DNA from: Pseudomonadota bacterium
Lineage (GTDB): Bacteria; Pseudomonadota; Alphaproteobacteria; Rhizobiales; Devosiaceae
Direction of reading: 5' to 3'
Assembly: GCA_023433775.1 (NCBI GenBank)
Contig: JAEYTY010000060.1
Coordinates: 1 to 41,725, forward strand
DNA: 41,725 nucleotides
Shown: in pieces, positions 32,143-39,632 of the stretch
Layout of the letters: every line of letters begins with the position of its first letter
How positions within the stretch are numbered: the first letter of the stretch is position 1
Notes under the pieces: model-generated
Seen by the model: only the letters and a program-made list of their open reading frames with translations
Database searches by the model: none
Told to the model about the DNA's origin: nothing
Position numbers and translations under genes: made by a program

Positions 32143-33640
32143 GATCAAGAGCGCACTCGACAAGGACTTGAAGCAGGTTTCGGGGCTGGAAAACGCAGCC
32201 CATGATCTGTCGCGGTCCCTGGCCGCCCCGGGCATTGCCCTGGTCTTTCTGCTGCTCGCCGCCATCTGGGCCAGCTTTGCCGTGGCGCAGGGTCCGACCA
32301 CCTATATCGTCGTGATTGGCGCAGTTATCGCCGGCTATATGGCGCTCAATGTCGGCGCCAATGATGTCGCCAACAATATGGGCCCGGCTGTCGGTTCACG
32401 CGCGCTGACAATGGTGGGGGCGCTTGTTATCGCCGCCATTTTCGAAGCCGCAGGCGCCCTGCTGGCCGGTGGTGACGTGGTCAATACCGTTGCCCGCGAC
32501 CTGCTGACGACGCCGGACATGGAGAGCAATACCTTCATCATGGTGATGATGGCCGCGCTCCTGGCATCAGCCCTGTGGGTGAACCTGGCCACGTTTATCG
32601 GGGCGCCCGTATCGACCACACATGCCGTGGTGGGCGGCGTGGTCGGCTCGGGCATCGCCTCAGCCGGATTTGCGGTGGTCAACTGGTCGGTAATCGGCGC
32701 CATCGCCGCGAGCTGGGTCATTTCCCCGGTGCTTGGCGGCATTTTTGCTGCGGCGCTGCTCACGATCATTCGCATCACCATAACCACGCGCCTCGACAAG
32801 ATTTCCGCCGCGCGCGTCTGGGTGCCGGTCTTTGTTGCCGCCATGACGGGCGTATTTGCCATGTATCTGGCCACCAAAGGCCTCAGCCGCGTCTGGAAGC
32901 CGGACCTGACCACCACTCTATTGCTCGGGGCCGCCTTTGCCGCCCTTGGCTGGCTGGTCGCAATGCCCTGGGTGCGGCGCATGTCGATGCATATCGAAAA
33001 TCGCAAGAAGCACGTTGCGACATTGTTCCGGCTCCCGCTGATTGTTGCCGCCGCGCTGCTCTCGTTCGCGCATGGCGCCAATGACGTCGCCAATGCCATC
33101 GGCCCGTTTGCCGCCATCGTCACCACGCTGCAAACCGGTCATAGCGAAGTCGCCAACATCACCCTGCCCTTCTGGGTGCTGGCCATCGGCGCTGCAGGCA
33201 TTGCGCTTGGTCTGGCCCTGTTCGGCCCCCGGCTGATCCGCAAGGTCGGCGAGCAGATCACCAAGCTTAACGAGATCCGAGCTTATTGCGCCGCGCTCTC
33301 TGCGGCTGTGACCGTTCTGGTGGCCTCGGCATTGGGAATGCCGGTTTCATCCACCCATATCGCTGTGGGCGCCGTGTTCGGCGTTGGGTTCCTGCGCGAA
33401 TACATTTCCCGGCGGGACATGGAGGGGACCGCTATTCCGGTGAATGGTCGCTTTGTCGATGCGGCCCAACTCAATGCAACGCCCGAAGAAGCCCTTGCCA
33501 ATGCGCGCAAGGTGGAACGACGGCTGCTGGTGCGGCGCCAGCATGTCTACAGCATCGGCGCTGCCTGGGTGGTCACGGTGCCCGCATCGGCAATCCTATC
33601 GGGATTGCTCTATCTCGGGCTGAACCTGATTATAGGCTAG
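32141..33640 (+). CDS. pit: PiT family inorganic phosphate transporter
   Basis: 499-residue inner-membrane carrier. Both PiT inverted repeats are present: VGANDVANNMGPAVGSRALT (about residue 70) with APVSTTHAVVGGVVGSGIA (about 155), and HGANDVANAIGPFAAIV (about 310) with MPVSSTHIAVGAVFGVGFLREY (about 400). The GANDVANxxG and PVSTTH/PVSSTH motifs bind phosphate and the coupling ion. An N-terminal cytosolic stretch of ~30 residues precedes the first helix. The ribosome site is weak (GGTGAC). In Sinorhizobium a pit operon is repressed by PhoB under phosphate limitation; the Pho-box-like repeat over the ATG suggests the same here. Divergent from ilvB; 3' end overlaps the Nudix gene by 11 bases. 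Confidence 0.95.
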   Translation: MIKSALDKDLKQVSGLENAAHDLSRSLAAPGIALVFLLLAAIWASFAVAQGPTTYIVVIGAVIAGYMALNVGANDVANNMGPAVGSRALTMVGALVIAAIFEAAGALLAGGDVVNTVARDLLTTPDMESNTFIMVMMAALLASALWVNLATFIGAPVSTTHAVVGGVVGSGIASAGFAVVNWSVIGAIAASWVISPVLGGIFAAALLTIIRITITTRLDKISAARVWVPVFVAAMTGVFAMYLATKGLSRVWKPDLTTTLLLGAAFAALGWLVAMPWVRRMSMHIENRKKHVATLFRLPLIVAAALLSFAHGANDVANAIGPFAAIVTTLQTGHSEVANITLPFWVLAIGAAGIALGLALFGPRLIRKVGEQITKLNEIRAYCAALSAAVTVLVASALGMPVSSTHIAVGAVFGVGFLREYISRRDMEGTAIPVNGRFVDAAQLNATPEEALANARKVERRLLVRRQHVYSIGAAWVVTVPASAILSGLLYLGLNLIIG

Positions 33641-34100
33641 TGCCAGCCTGATGCCTGGCGTGAAGCTTGGCGGCTAGGCGCCCCATGGAGCGATCCGTGA
33701 GCAGGCGCTTTGCTTCCGACAGCGTTGCCCAATGACGCAGGCGCTGGTCCTTTTCGCGCCAGTCATCGAGTTGGGCAGTGACGCGCAGCGGGTAGAGATC
33801 CACGTCGACAAGCGTCGCGCCATCGAGGCCGATGCTTGCGCGATAGCTGCCCAGGGGCTCCTGGGCAATTTCACCGGAGACGCCGGCTTCCTCGACCGCC
33901 TCATGCGCCGCACTTTCCCAGGGCGTCATGCCGGGCTCAACCGCGCCCTTGGGAAAAATCCATTTGCCGGTGCGGCGCGAGGTGATGAGCAGAAAGGCCA
34001 GCCGCCCTTCAACAACCGCATAGGGCAGCGCACCGGCCTGTCGCAACGCCAGCGGCGTTTCAACCTGAAGGCTCCAGTTTTTAAGGAAGTCGCGCAGCAT
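33630..34100 (-). CDS. Nudix hydrolase with divergent Nudix box
   Basis: 156 residues. The fold is recognisable: GALPYAVVEGRLAFLLITSRRTGKWIFPKGAVEPGMTPWESAAHEAVEEAGVSGEI spans the first strands and the Nudix helix. The metal-binding ExxEE (EAVEE) is intact, but the box departs from GX5EX7REUXEEXGU: Met replaces the first Glu and His replaces the Arg. PKG...AA-EA-EEAGV resembles the diphosphoinositol-polyphosphate/dinucleotide-polyphosphate hydrolase group of alphaproteobacteria. Substrate unknown. GGAG sits six bases before the second ATG (34098-34100) but touches the first (34104-34106), so the second is chosen. Convergent overlap with pit. Confidence 0.85.
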   Translation of the reverse strand: MLRDFLKNWSLQVETPLALRQAGALPYAVVEGRLAFLLITSRRTGKWIFPKGAVEPGMTPWESAAHEAVEEAGVSGEIAQEPLGSYRASIGLDGATLVDVDLYPLRVTAQLDDWREKDQRLRHWATLSEAKRLLTDRSMGRLAAKLHARHQAGTSL

Positions 34101-34171
34101 GGTCATCTCCGCCGGAACAGATCACCTGTCTCGCACAGGGGCGCGGAAAGAGTCTACTGCGACAAATGGAA

Positions 34172-34189
34172 AGGGCCCCGTAGGGCCCT
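34172..34189 (-). terminator. Cold-shock gene terminator
   Basis: AGGGCCC / GGGCCCT with a 4-base loop, 42 bases past the csp stop; TTCC follows on the minus strand, so the U-tract is short. Confidence 0.6.
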
Positions 34190-34230
34190 GACACTTCAAC
34201 TATTGCCGGCCAATGGCCGCCCAGAATAGC

Positions 34231-34446
34231 TTAGCTCAGCAGGGTCAGGTTCGTGGCCGAAACCTTGCCATCACGACCGGTTGCCAGCTCGAAGGTGACC
34301 TTGTCGCCTTCATAGAGGCCCTGCAGGCCCGAGGCCTGAACGGCGGAAATGTGCACGAACGTGTCCTTCTCGCCATTTTCGGGCGAGATGAAGCCGTAGC
34401 CCTTGGTGGTGTTGAAAAATTTCACGGTGCCCGTGATTGCAGCCAT
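34231..34446 (-). CDS. Cold-shock domain protein (CspA family)
   Basis: 71 residues, a single OB-fold cold-shock domain. RNP1 is KGYGFISPE and RNP2 is DTFVHISAV; the start MAAITGTVKFFNTTKGYGF is canonical. It binds single-stranded RNA/DNA and melts mRNA structure. The ATG has GAGGA eight bases upstream; the longer open frame is leader. A good promoter lies 165-195 bases upstream, leaving a long 5' leader (about 155 nt) with a UUCG-loop hairpin (GTCGC/GCGAC at 34472-34485), as in cold-inducible csp mRNAs. Whether this copy is cold-induced cannot be told. Confidence 0.96.
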   Translation of the reverse strand: MAAITGTVKFFNTTKGYGFISPENGEKDTFVHISAVQASGLQGLYEGDKVTFELATGRDGKVSATNLTLLS

Positions 34447-34610
34447 ATCGAAAATCCTCGTGGTCTGGCGTGTCGCCGAAGCGACGGAAGGGTTTGTCCA
34501 AAGCCAAAATTTCCAAGGCCAGGACTTACGATTCACGAGATCAGGAGGTAGCCAAGTTTCCGGCAGGGCCGGTCGATTAGATAGCGCAAGACAAGTGGCA
34601 CGTATGGCCC

Positions 34611-34639
34611 ATTATTGGCATAGCCAAATATAAATTCAA
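34611..34639 (-). promoter_or_regulatory. csp promoter with a dyad in the spacer
   Basis: Minus-strand -35 TTGAAT (34634-34639), 17-base spacer, -10 AATAAT (34611-34616). The palindrome TTGGC-TAT-GCCAA (34615-34627) sits between and touches the -10. Confidence 0.6.
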
Positions 34640-34662
34640 GACTGATTGCGGGTCAAAAAAGA

Positions 34663-34688
34663 ACACCCGGTCGGGACCGACCGGGTGT
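34663..34688 (-). terminator. Terminator of the glycine-zipper lipoprotein gene
   Basis: ACACCCGGTC / GACCGGGTGT with loop GGGACC; on the minus strand it is followed by TCTTTTTTG. Confidence 0.9.
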
Positions 34689-34741
34689 CTGGCGCCTGGG
34701 GGCGCAAGGCCGCAGGGGGCACTACGGCTCTATCTTGAAGG

Positions 34742-35014
34742 TCAGCCACGCGGACAGGCGTCGATAACCCGTTCGCCGCGGACGATGTAGACGCAACGAT
34801 CTTCGCTGCCGCGAACCTTGCCGACGAGTTCGCCAGCGGCTGCGCCAACAACTGTGCCAACGCCGGCGCCGATTGCCGTGCCGACAAGGCTACCGCCCGA
34901 AAGAGTGGCGCCGGCAACAGCACCGCCAATGCCGCCGACGGCAGCACCCTTCTGCGTGGTGGTGCAAGCGGTCAGAGACAGAGCGACGGCGGCGATGATC
35001 AGGACTTTGTGCAT
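34742..35014 (-). CDS. Glycine-zipper outer-membrane lipoprotein
   Basis: 90 residues. Signal peptide with lipobox MHKVLIIAAVALSLTAC (Cys17 lipidated). A long glycine-zipper segment follows (GAAVGGIGGAVAGATLSGG, then GTAIGAGVGTVVGAAAGELVG), then a short C-terminal CVYIVRGERVIDACPRG with a likely Cys-Cys disulphide. Glycine-zipper (YMGG/Rick_17kDa-like) lipoproteins associate with membranes and envelope stability; the precise role is unknown. The ATG has GGGAGGG at about five bases. It is monocistronic with its own strong terminator. Confidence 0.85.
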   Translation of the reverse strand: MHKVLIIAAVALSLTACTTTQKGAAVGGIGGAVAGATLSGGSLVGTAIGAGVGTVVGAAAGELVGKVRGSEDRCVYIVRGERVIDACPRG

Positions 35015-35174
35015 GGGACCCTCCCGTTGAAACAGTCGCTCCAGAAATGCGCCAATCCGCTAATGGTTCCGAATGGGTTTGATGCTTATTCGAACGATTT
35101 TGTAGCCCCCTGCTCTCCGCCATCGCCAAACCAATGGCATTGCACTAGTGGAGAATGGCGAGCAGGAAATGACT

Positions 35175-36590
35175 ATGAACAAGCAGACAGAACCGGCCAA
35201 ACCAGGCCAAACGACAGACCAACCGGCAACGGGCTGGCGTCAGGAACTTGTGGCGACGTTTGCTCTCGCCTGGCCGCTGGTCATCGCGCAGGTGGCGCAG
35301 AATGCGCTGCAGGCCACGGACGTGCTGATGATGGGCTGGCTCGGGCCGGAAGCACTTGCCGCTGGTACGCTGGCCAGCAGCTTCATGATGCCATTGTTTC
35401 TGTTTGGTGTCGGCGTGGTTGGTGCAGTTGCGCCACTCACTGCCCAGGCACGCGGTCGGCGGGACATCAAGGCAATTCGCCGCGTCGTTCGCCAGGGATT
35501 TTGGGCCGCGATACTGCTCGCCGTGCTGCTCACCCCGGCCCTGTTGCAGATCCGCACTGTCTATGGCTGGCTCGGGCAGGACCCTGCCCTGACCGCACGT
35601 GCCGAGGAATATATCCAGATCGCAGTTTTGATGCTGTTCCCTGCCATGGGTGTCATCGTTCTGCGGTCCCTGCTTTCAACCTTTGACGCAACGCGGATCA
35701 TTCTCGTCATTACGGTGGGAGGCGTCATCGTCAATGCCATTGCCAACTACCTTTTGATGTTCGGCAATTTCGGCCTGCCGCGGCTGGAGTTGCGGGGCGC
35801 CGCCATCGCCACCGTCCTGACCAATCTGTTCATGCTGGGCGTCATGCTGACCTATGTACTGCGCCATCGCCGCTTCAAGCGCTTCAACATTCTCATCCGG
35901 TTCTGGAAGCCGGACTGGTCCCGCTTCCGGGAAATCTTCCGCATCGGCACGCCAATAGGTCTCACGGTGCTGGCCGAAGTAGGTCTCTTCGCCGCCGCCG
36001 CAATCCTGATGGGCCGGTTGGGAACCGACGAATTGGCCGCCCATGCCGTTGCGCTGCAATGTGCGTCACTGGCATTCATGGTTCCGCTCGGACTGGGTAT
36101 TGCTGCCACAGTACGGGTGGGCGTCGCCTATGGCCGCAGGGACCCTGAGGGTATTCGCAAGGCCGGATGGACCAGTCTGTTGCTCGGCACCGGCTTCATG
36201 GCCGTCTCCGCCCTGACATTTATCCTCTTCGGTCCTCACATCGTCGCCGTATTCCTCGATCCGGCTTTGGAGCAAAACCGCAACGCCCTGGCCTTCGCAG
36301 CAACATTTCTCGCCATTGCCGGCATTTTCCAGCTTGTCGATGGCGCACAGGTCGTCGCCGCCCATGCCCTGCGCGGGCTGAGCGACACCAAGGTGCCCAT
36401 GCTTCTCGCTATTTTCGGCTATTGGTGTGTGGGACTTCCCGTCAGCTATGTGCTGGGTTTCGTGCTGGACTGGCGGGGCGTCGGGATATGGACCGGGCTG
36501 GCCGCGGGGCTGGCCTTTGTCGCGGTGGTTCTGGTGGCGCGCTTTGCGCTCCGCGACCGGCTGGGATTGCTGCGCAATATCAACGCTTAA
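35175..36590 (+). CDS. MATE family multidrug/toxin exporter (NorM-like)
   Basis: 471 residues with 12 predicted helices in two bundles. Start of first helix: ATFALAWPLVIAQVAQNALQATDVLMMGWLGPEALAAGTLA, the NorM-type opening with conserved Asp and Gly. Later PIGLTVLAEVGLFAAAAILMGRLGTDELAAHAVALQ opens the second half. Such exporters use Na+ or H+ to expel cationic compounds. AGGA lies seven bases before the ATG at 35175 and only two before an ATG two codons earlier, so the second is chosen. Convergent with miaA; their stops share TTAA. Confidence 0.93.
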   Translation: MNKQTEPAKPGQTTDQPATGWRQELVATFALAWPLVIAQVAQNALQATDVLMMGWLGPEALAAGTLASSFMMPLFLFGVGVVGAVAPLTAQARGRRDIKAIRRVVRQGFWAAILLAVLLTPALLQIRTVYGWLGQDPALTARAEEYIQIAVLMLFPAMGVIVLRSLLSTFDATRIILVITVGGVIVNAIANYLLMFGNFGLPRLELRGAAIATVLTNLFMLGVMLTYVLRHRRFKRFNILIRFWKPDWSRFREIFRIGTPIGLTVLAEVGLFAAAAILMGRLGTDELAAHAVALQCASLAFMVPLGLGIAATVRVGVAYGRRDPEGIRKAGWTSLLLGTGFMAVSALTFILFGPHIVAVFLDPALEQNRNALAFAATFLAIAGIFQLVDGAQVVAAHALRGLSDTKVPMLLAIFGYWCVGLPVSYVLGFVLDWRGVGIWTGLAAGLAFVAVVLVARFALRDRLGLLRNINA

Positions 36591-37480
36591 AGCGCCGCGC
36601 CTTCCAGCCCGAGGCGCGGCCAGTCGCCCATGCGATTGCGGAACCAGGTGCGCTGGCGCTTGGCATATTGGTGGGTGGCGATGATGGAAAGGGTGATCGC
36701 CTCCTCGCGGCTCTGCACGCCATCGAGCCAATCCGATATTTCGCGAACGCCGATTGCCTTGACGGCCGGGAAAGCGGGATCCGGGTTTTGGGCCCGCAGC
36801 GCCTCGACTTCCTCCACCGCACCGCCTTCAAACATCTTGTCAAAGCGCAGGGCGATCCGCTCGCGCAGCACGTCGCGATCCGGCGCGAGGACATAGCGTT
36901 CGACGTTCCAGCCATCGAGAAGGCCGGGCCTTTGGTCCGCCTGGAAACTCGATAGCGCGCGACCTGTGGCGCGTTTGACGGCCAGGGCGCGGATGACCCG
37001 CTGCGGATCGGCGACCTTGAGACGGCGGGCGGTGTCCGGGTCTTCGGATTGCAGCAGGTTCATCCGCCCGGCTTCGTCCAGCTCTTGAATCTCTTGTTGA
37101 ACTTCAAGTGTCAGAGCGGAGGAAATCTCCGGCACATCGGCGAATCCATTTGTCAGAGCATCGAAGTAAAGCCCTGTGCCACCAACAAAAATCAGCTCTC
37201 GCTCTGGATCGGTATCGGCGATGACAGCTTCGACCGCAGCGAGATACTGACCGGTCGAAAAGCGCTGTGTGATCGGCACAACGCCATAAAGACGGTGCTC
37301 GGCAAGCGCTTCATCTTCGACACTCGGACGCGCCGTGACCACCCGCAGCGTGCCGTAAACCTGCATGGCGTCAGCATTTATGATCACGCCGCCGCACTGC
37401 CGGGCGCGGGCAAGCGCCAGTGCCGACTTGCCGCTGGCAGTCGGACCCGCTATCAGGATCGCGCGCCTCTGGCTCGTCAC
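36587..37480 (-). CDS. miaA: tRNA dimethylallyltransferase
   Basis: 297 residues from a GTG start (37478-37480; GGGAGGG four bases upstream). Adds the isopentenyl group to A37 of tRNAs reading UNN codons. Motifs: RRAILIAGPTASGKSALALA (P-loop, residue ~5), VIINADAMQVYGTLRVVTARPS, HRLYGVVP, FVGGTGLYFDALTNG, KRATGRALSSFQ and the C-terminal QYAKRQRTWFRNR. The open frame extends 85 codons upstream but that part is antisense to serB and is not MiaA-like. Divergent from serB with 27 bases between starts. Confidence 0.96.
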   Translation of the reverse strand: MTSQRRAILIAGPTASGKSALALARARQCGGVIINADAMQVYGTLRVVTARPSVEDEALAEHRLYGVVPITQRFSTGQYLAAVEAVIADTDPERELIFVGGTGLYFDALTNGFADVPEISSALTLEVQQEIQELDEAGRMNLLQSEDPDTARRLKVADPQRVIRALAVKRATGRALSSFQADQRPGLLDGWNVERYVLAPDRDVLRERIALRFDKMFEGGAVEEVEALRAQNPDPAFPAVKAIGVREISDWLDGVQSREEAITLSIIATHQYAKRQRTWFRNRMGDWPRLGLEGAAL

Positions 37481-37507
37481 CCTGCCCTCCCGAAAGTAGT
37501 CAAATCC

Positions 37508-38380
37508 ATGCCGGTCCTCTGTCTGATCGCCAATCCCTCGGACTCTGAACTGGATGTTGCACTGGCCGCTTCCGTGGTGAAGCAAACCGGCGGTGAACTC
37601 AACTGGCTCAATCACGGCGTGGCCTGTGACATCATCGAGCCGACCGCGCCACAAGCCCTTGATATTGCACGCGATATAATCGGCGGCAAGGCCGTCGACG
37701 CCAATGTGGTCCCGAGCGTTGGCCGGCGCAAGCAATTGCTGGTCGCCGATATGGATTCGACCATGATCGAGCAGGAATGCATCGATGAGCTGGCCGACGC
37801 GCTGGGGCTCAAGCCGCAGGTGGCCGAAATTACCGACCGGGCCATGCGCGGGGAGCTTGATTTTGCCGCCGCGCTGGACACTCGGGTTGCGCTGCTCAAG
37901 GGGCTAGAGCGTTCTATTATCGAGCAAATTCGGCGTGAGGCGATTACGTTGGCGCCGGGTGGACGGGCTCTGGTGCAAACGATGAAGGCCTATGGCGCCT
38001 ATACGTCGCTGGTTTCAGGCGGTTTCACTTTCTTTGCCGACTATTTTGCCAAGCGCATCGGCTTTGATGAGGCCATTGCCAATGTGCTGGAATTTGATGG
38101 CGACCGGCTGACCGGCACGGTCGCCAAGCCCATCGTCGACAAAAACACCAAGAAAGACAGACTGTTAGCGCTGGCCAGCGAGCGCGGCCTGACGCTGGAC
38201 CAGACGATGGCGGCCGGCGATGGCGCCAATGACCTCGACATGATCGGGGTCGCCGGCTTCGGCGTGGCGCTGCACGCCAAGCCCGCCGTAGCCGCTGCGG
38301 CGGGCCTGCGGATCGATCACGGCGATCTCACTGCATTGCTCTATTTGCAGGGTTTTGCCGACGAAGATTTCGTTCGTTAG
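37508..38380 (+). CDS. serB: Phosphoserine phosphatase
   Basis: 290 residues from the ATG at 37508. HAD-family enzyme of the last step of serine synthesis. An N-terminal ACT-like region (MPVLCLIANPSDSELDVALA) precedes the catalytic domain: LLVADMDSTMIEQECIDELAD (nucleophile DMDST, about residue 80), TSLVSGGFTFFADYFA (motif II Ser, about 165), KPIVDKNTKKDRLLAL (motif III Lys) and TMAAGDGANDLDMIGVAGFGVALHAKP (motif IV). No clear ribosome site; the start is set by homology of the N-terminus and the tight divergent gap to miaA. An upstream open frame is antisense to miaA. Confidence 0.95.
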   Translation: MPVLCLIANPSDSELDVALAASVVKQTGGELNWLNHGVACDIIEPTAPQALDIARDIIGGKAVDANVVPSVGRRKQLLVADMDSTMIEQECIDELADALGLKPQVAEITDRAMRGELDFAAALDTRVALLKGLERSIIEQIRREAITLAPGGRALVQTMKAYGAYTSLVSGGFTFFADYFAKRIGFDEAIANVLEFDGDRLTGTVAKPIVDKNTKKDRLLALASERGLTLDQTMAAGDGANDLDMIGVAGFGVALHAKPAVAAAAGLRIDHGDLTALLYLQGFADEDFVR

Positions 38381-38478
38381 CCGCTTTCGTCTCTCCGGCA
38401 TCACCCACAAACCGAAAGCGCTAGCAGACTGTTAGCGTTTGCGCGCGCCACGCGCTAAGTCGGCCCGTGAATGCAAAA

Positions 38479-38506
38479 AGGCCGGCGCAGTGTCCTGCGC
38501 CGGCCT
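38479..38506 (-). terminator. hflKC operon terminator
   Basis: 12-bp stem AGGCCGGCGCAG / CTGCGCCGGCCT with loop TGTC; on the minus strand it runs into TTTTTGC. It starts 20 bases after the hflC stop, so a degP-like gene does not follow in this operon. Confidence 0.92.
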
Positions 38507-38526
38507 CTGATTTTGCTATGCGACCC

Positions 38527-39630
38527 TTATTGGGCGGCGGGCGCCGGAGCGGCTTCCGCCGGTGCAACCGGTGCGACTTCGACCGGAGCCGGTGCTTCGG
38601 TACCGACGGTGGGCGCGAGTTCCGATCCATCTTCGAGCGTCATGGTCGGCGCGGTCGTTTCTTCGATGCCCAGACCATCCAGCGCCGGCTGATCCGTGCC
38701 GATCTCGATGGGAGCCGGTGGCGGGATCGGGGTGCCGAAAGTGGTGCTGGCTGCCGGAAGCTGTCCGCCCGAACCGAAGTAACGGAAGAAGGCGCTTTCA
38801 GGCGAGAGGACCATGGTCGTGCCGGTATTGGCCAGCGCGTTGCGATAGGCTTCCATCGAGCGATAGAACTCGAAGAACTCCGCATCCTGACCATAGGCAG
38901 CCGCATAGATGCGGTTGCGTTCGGCATCGCCCTGACCACGGATGATTTCCGCGTCACGGGTTGCCGCCGCGACGATTTCCACCGACTGACGTTCCGCGAT
39001 AGCGCGCAGGCTCTGGGCCTGCTCCTGACCACGGGCGCGCAGGAGTGCAGCTTCAGCCAGACGTTCGGCGCGCATACGCTCGAATGTGGTGGCGGAAACT
39101 TCGGCATCGAGGTCGGTGCGCAGAATGCGGACGTCGACGATGTCGAGACCCAGTTCGGCAAGATCCGGACGGATAAGGTTCCGGGTTTCCTGCATCATCT
39201 GGGCGCGCTGGTCGGACAGGGCATCGCTGAATTCGCGAAGACCATAGACCTGGCGCAGGGCTGCATCGAGGCTGGCGCCGATACGATCTTCGGCGACCGA
39301 AAGCTGACCGGTTGCACGCTCACGGAAGAGACGGGCATCAGCGATACGGTAGGTGAGGAAGGCATCGACCTGATAGAAGGCGTTACCGGAAACCTGCACG
39401 CGCATATTGGCGATGTCGTAGCGCAGCAGGCGATCTTCCACGATCTGCACGCTGTCGACGATATCGGTCGGGACCTTGAAATAGAGACCCGGCTCGGTGC
39501 GGATATCGGTGATCTGGCCGAAGCGCATGACGATGGCCTGCTCGCGCTCGTCCACGATATAGATGGAGGAGAACAGGACGTAGAGGGCGCCGATGATGAC
39601 TGCGCCGATGATGTAGAGACGATTGTTCAT
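38527..39630 (-). CDS. hflC: HflC, modulator of FtsH protease (SPFH protein)
   Basis: 367 residues. One N-terminal membrane helix (YIIGAVIIGALYVLFSSIYIV), then the SPFH/prohibitin domain: DEREQAIVMRFGQITDIRTEPGLYFKVP, LRYDIANMRVQVSG, and a long coiled coil with RAERLAEAALLRARGQEQAQ. The conserved region ends near residue 295 (YRSMEAYRNAL...FRYFG). About 70 further residues are Pro/Ala/Glu-rich (PIPPPAPIE, APAPVEVAPVAPAEAAPAPA), longer than E. coli HflC. The domain faces the periplasm and with HflK forms a cage around FtsH. ATG two bases after the hflK stop; GGGGA about eight bases upstream; coupled. Confidence 0.95.
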   Translation of the reverse strand: MNNRLYIIGAVIIGALYVLFSSIYIVDEREQAIVMRFGQITDIRTEPGLYFKVPTDIVDSVQIVEDRLLRYDIANMRVQVSGNAFYQVDAFLTYRIADARLFRERATGQLSVAEDRIGASLDAALRQVYGLREFSDALSDQRAQMMQETRNLIRPDLAELGLDIVDVRILRTDLDAEVSATTFERMRAERLAEAALLRARGQEQAQSLRAIAERQSVEIVAAATRDAEIIRGQGDAERNRIYAAAYGQDAEFFEFYRSMEAYRNALANTGTTMVLSPESAFFRYFGSGGQLPAASTTFGTPIPPPAPIEIGTDQPALDGLGIEETTAPTMTLEDGSELAPTVGTEAPAPVEVAPVAPAEAAPAPAAQ

Positions 39631-39632
39631 GA

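Noticed and set aside
38389..38470. Possible small RNA between serB and hflC
   Set aside because: CGCTTTCG/CGAAAGCG pairs across a 20-base-plus loop, but there is no promoter or U-tract; at most a serB 3' hairpin.
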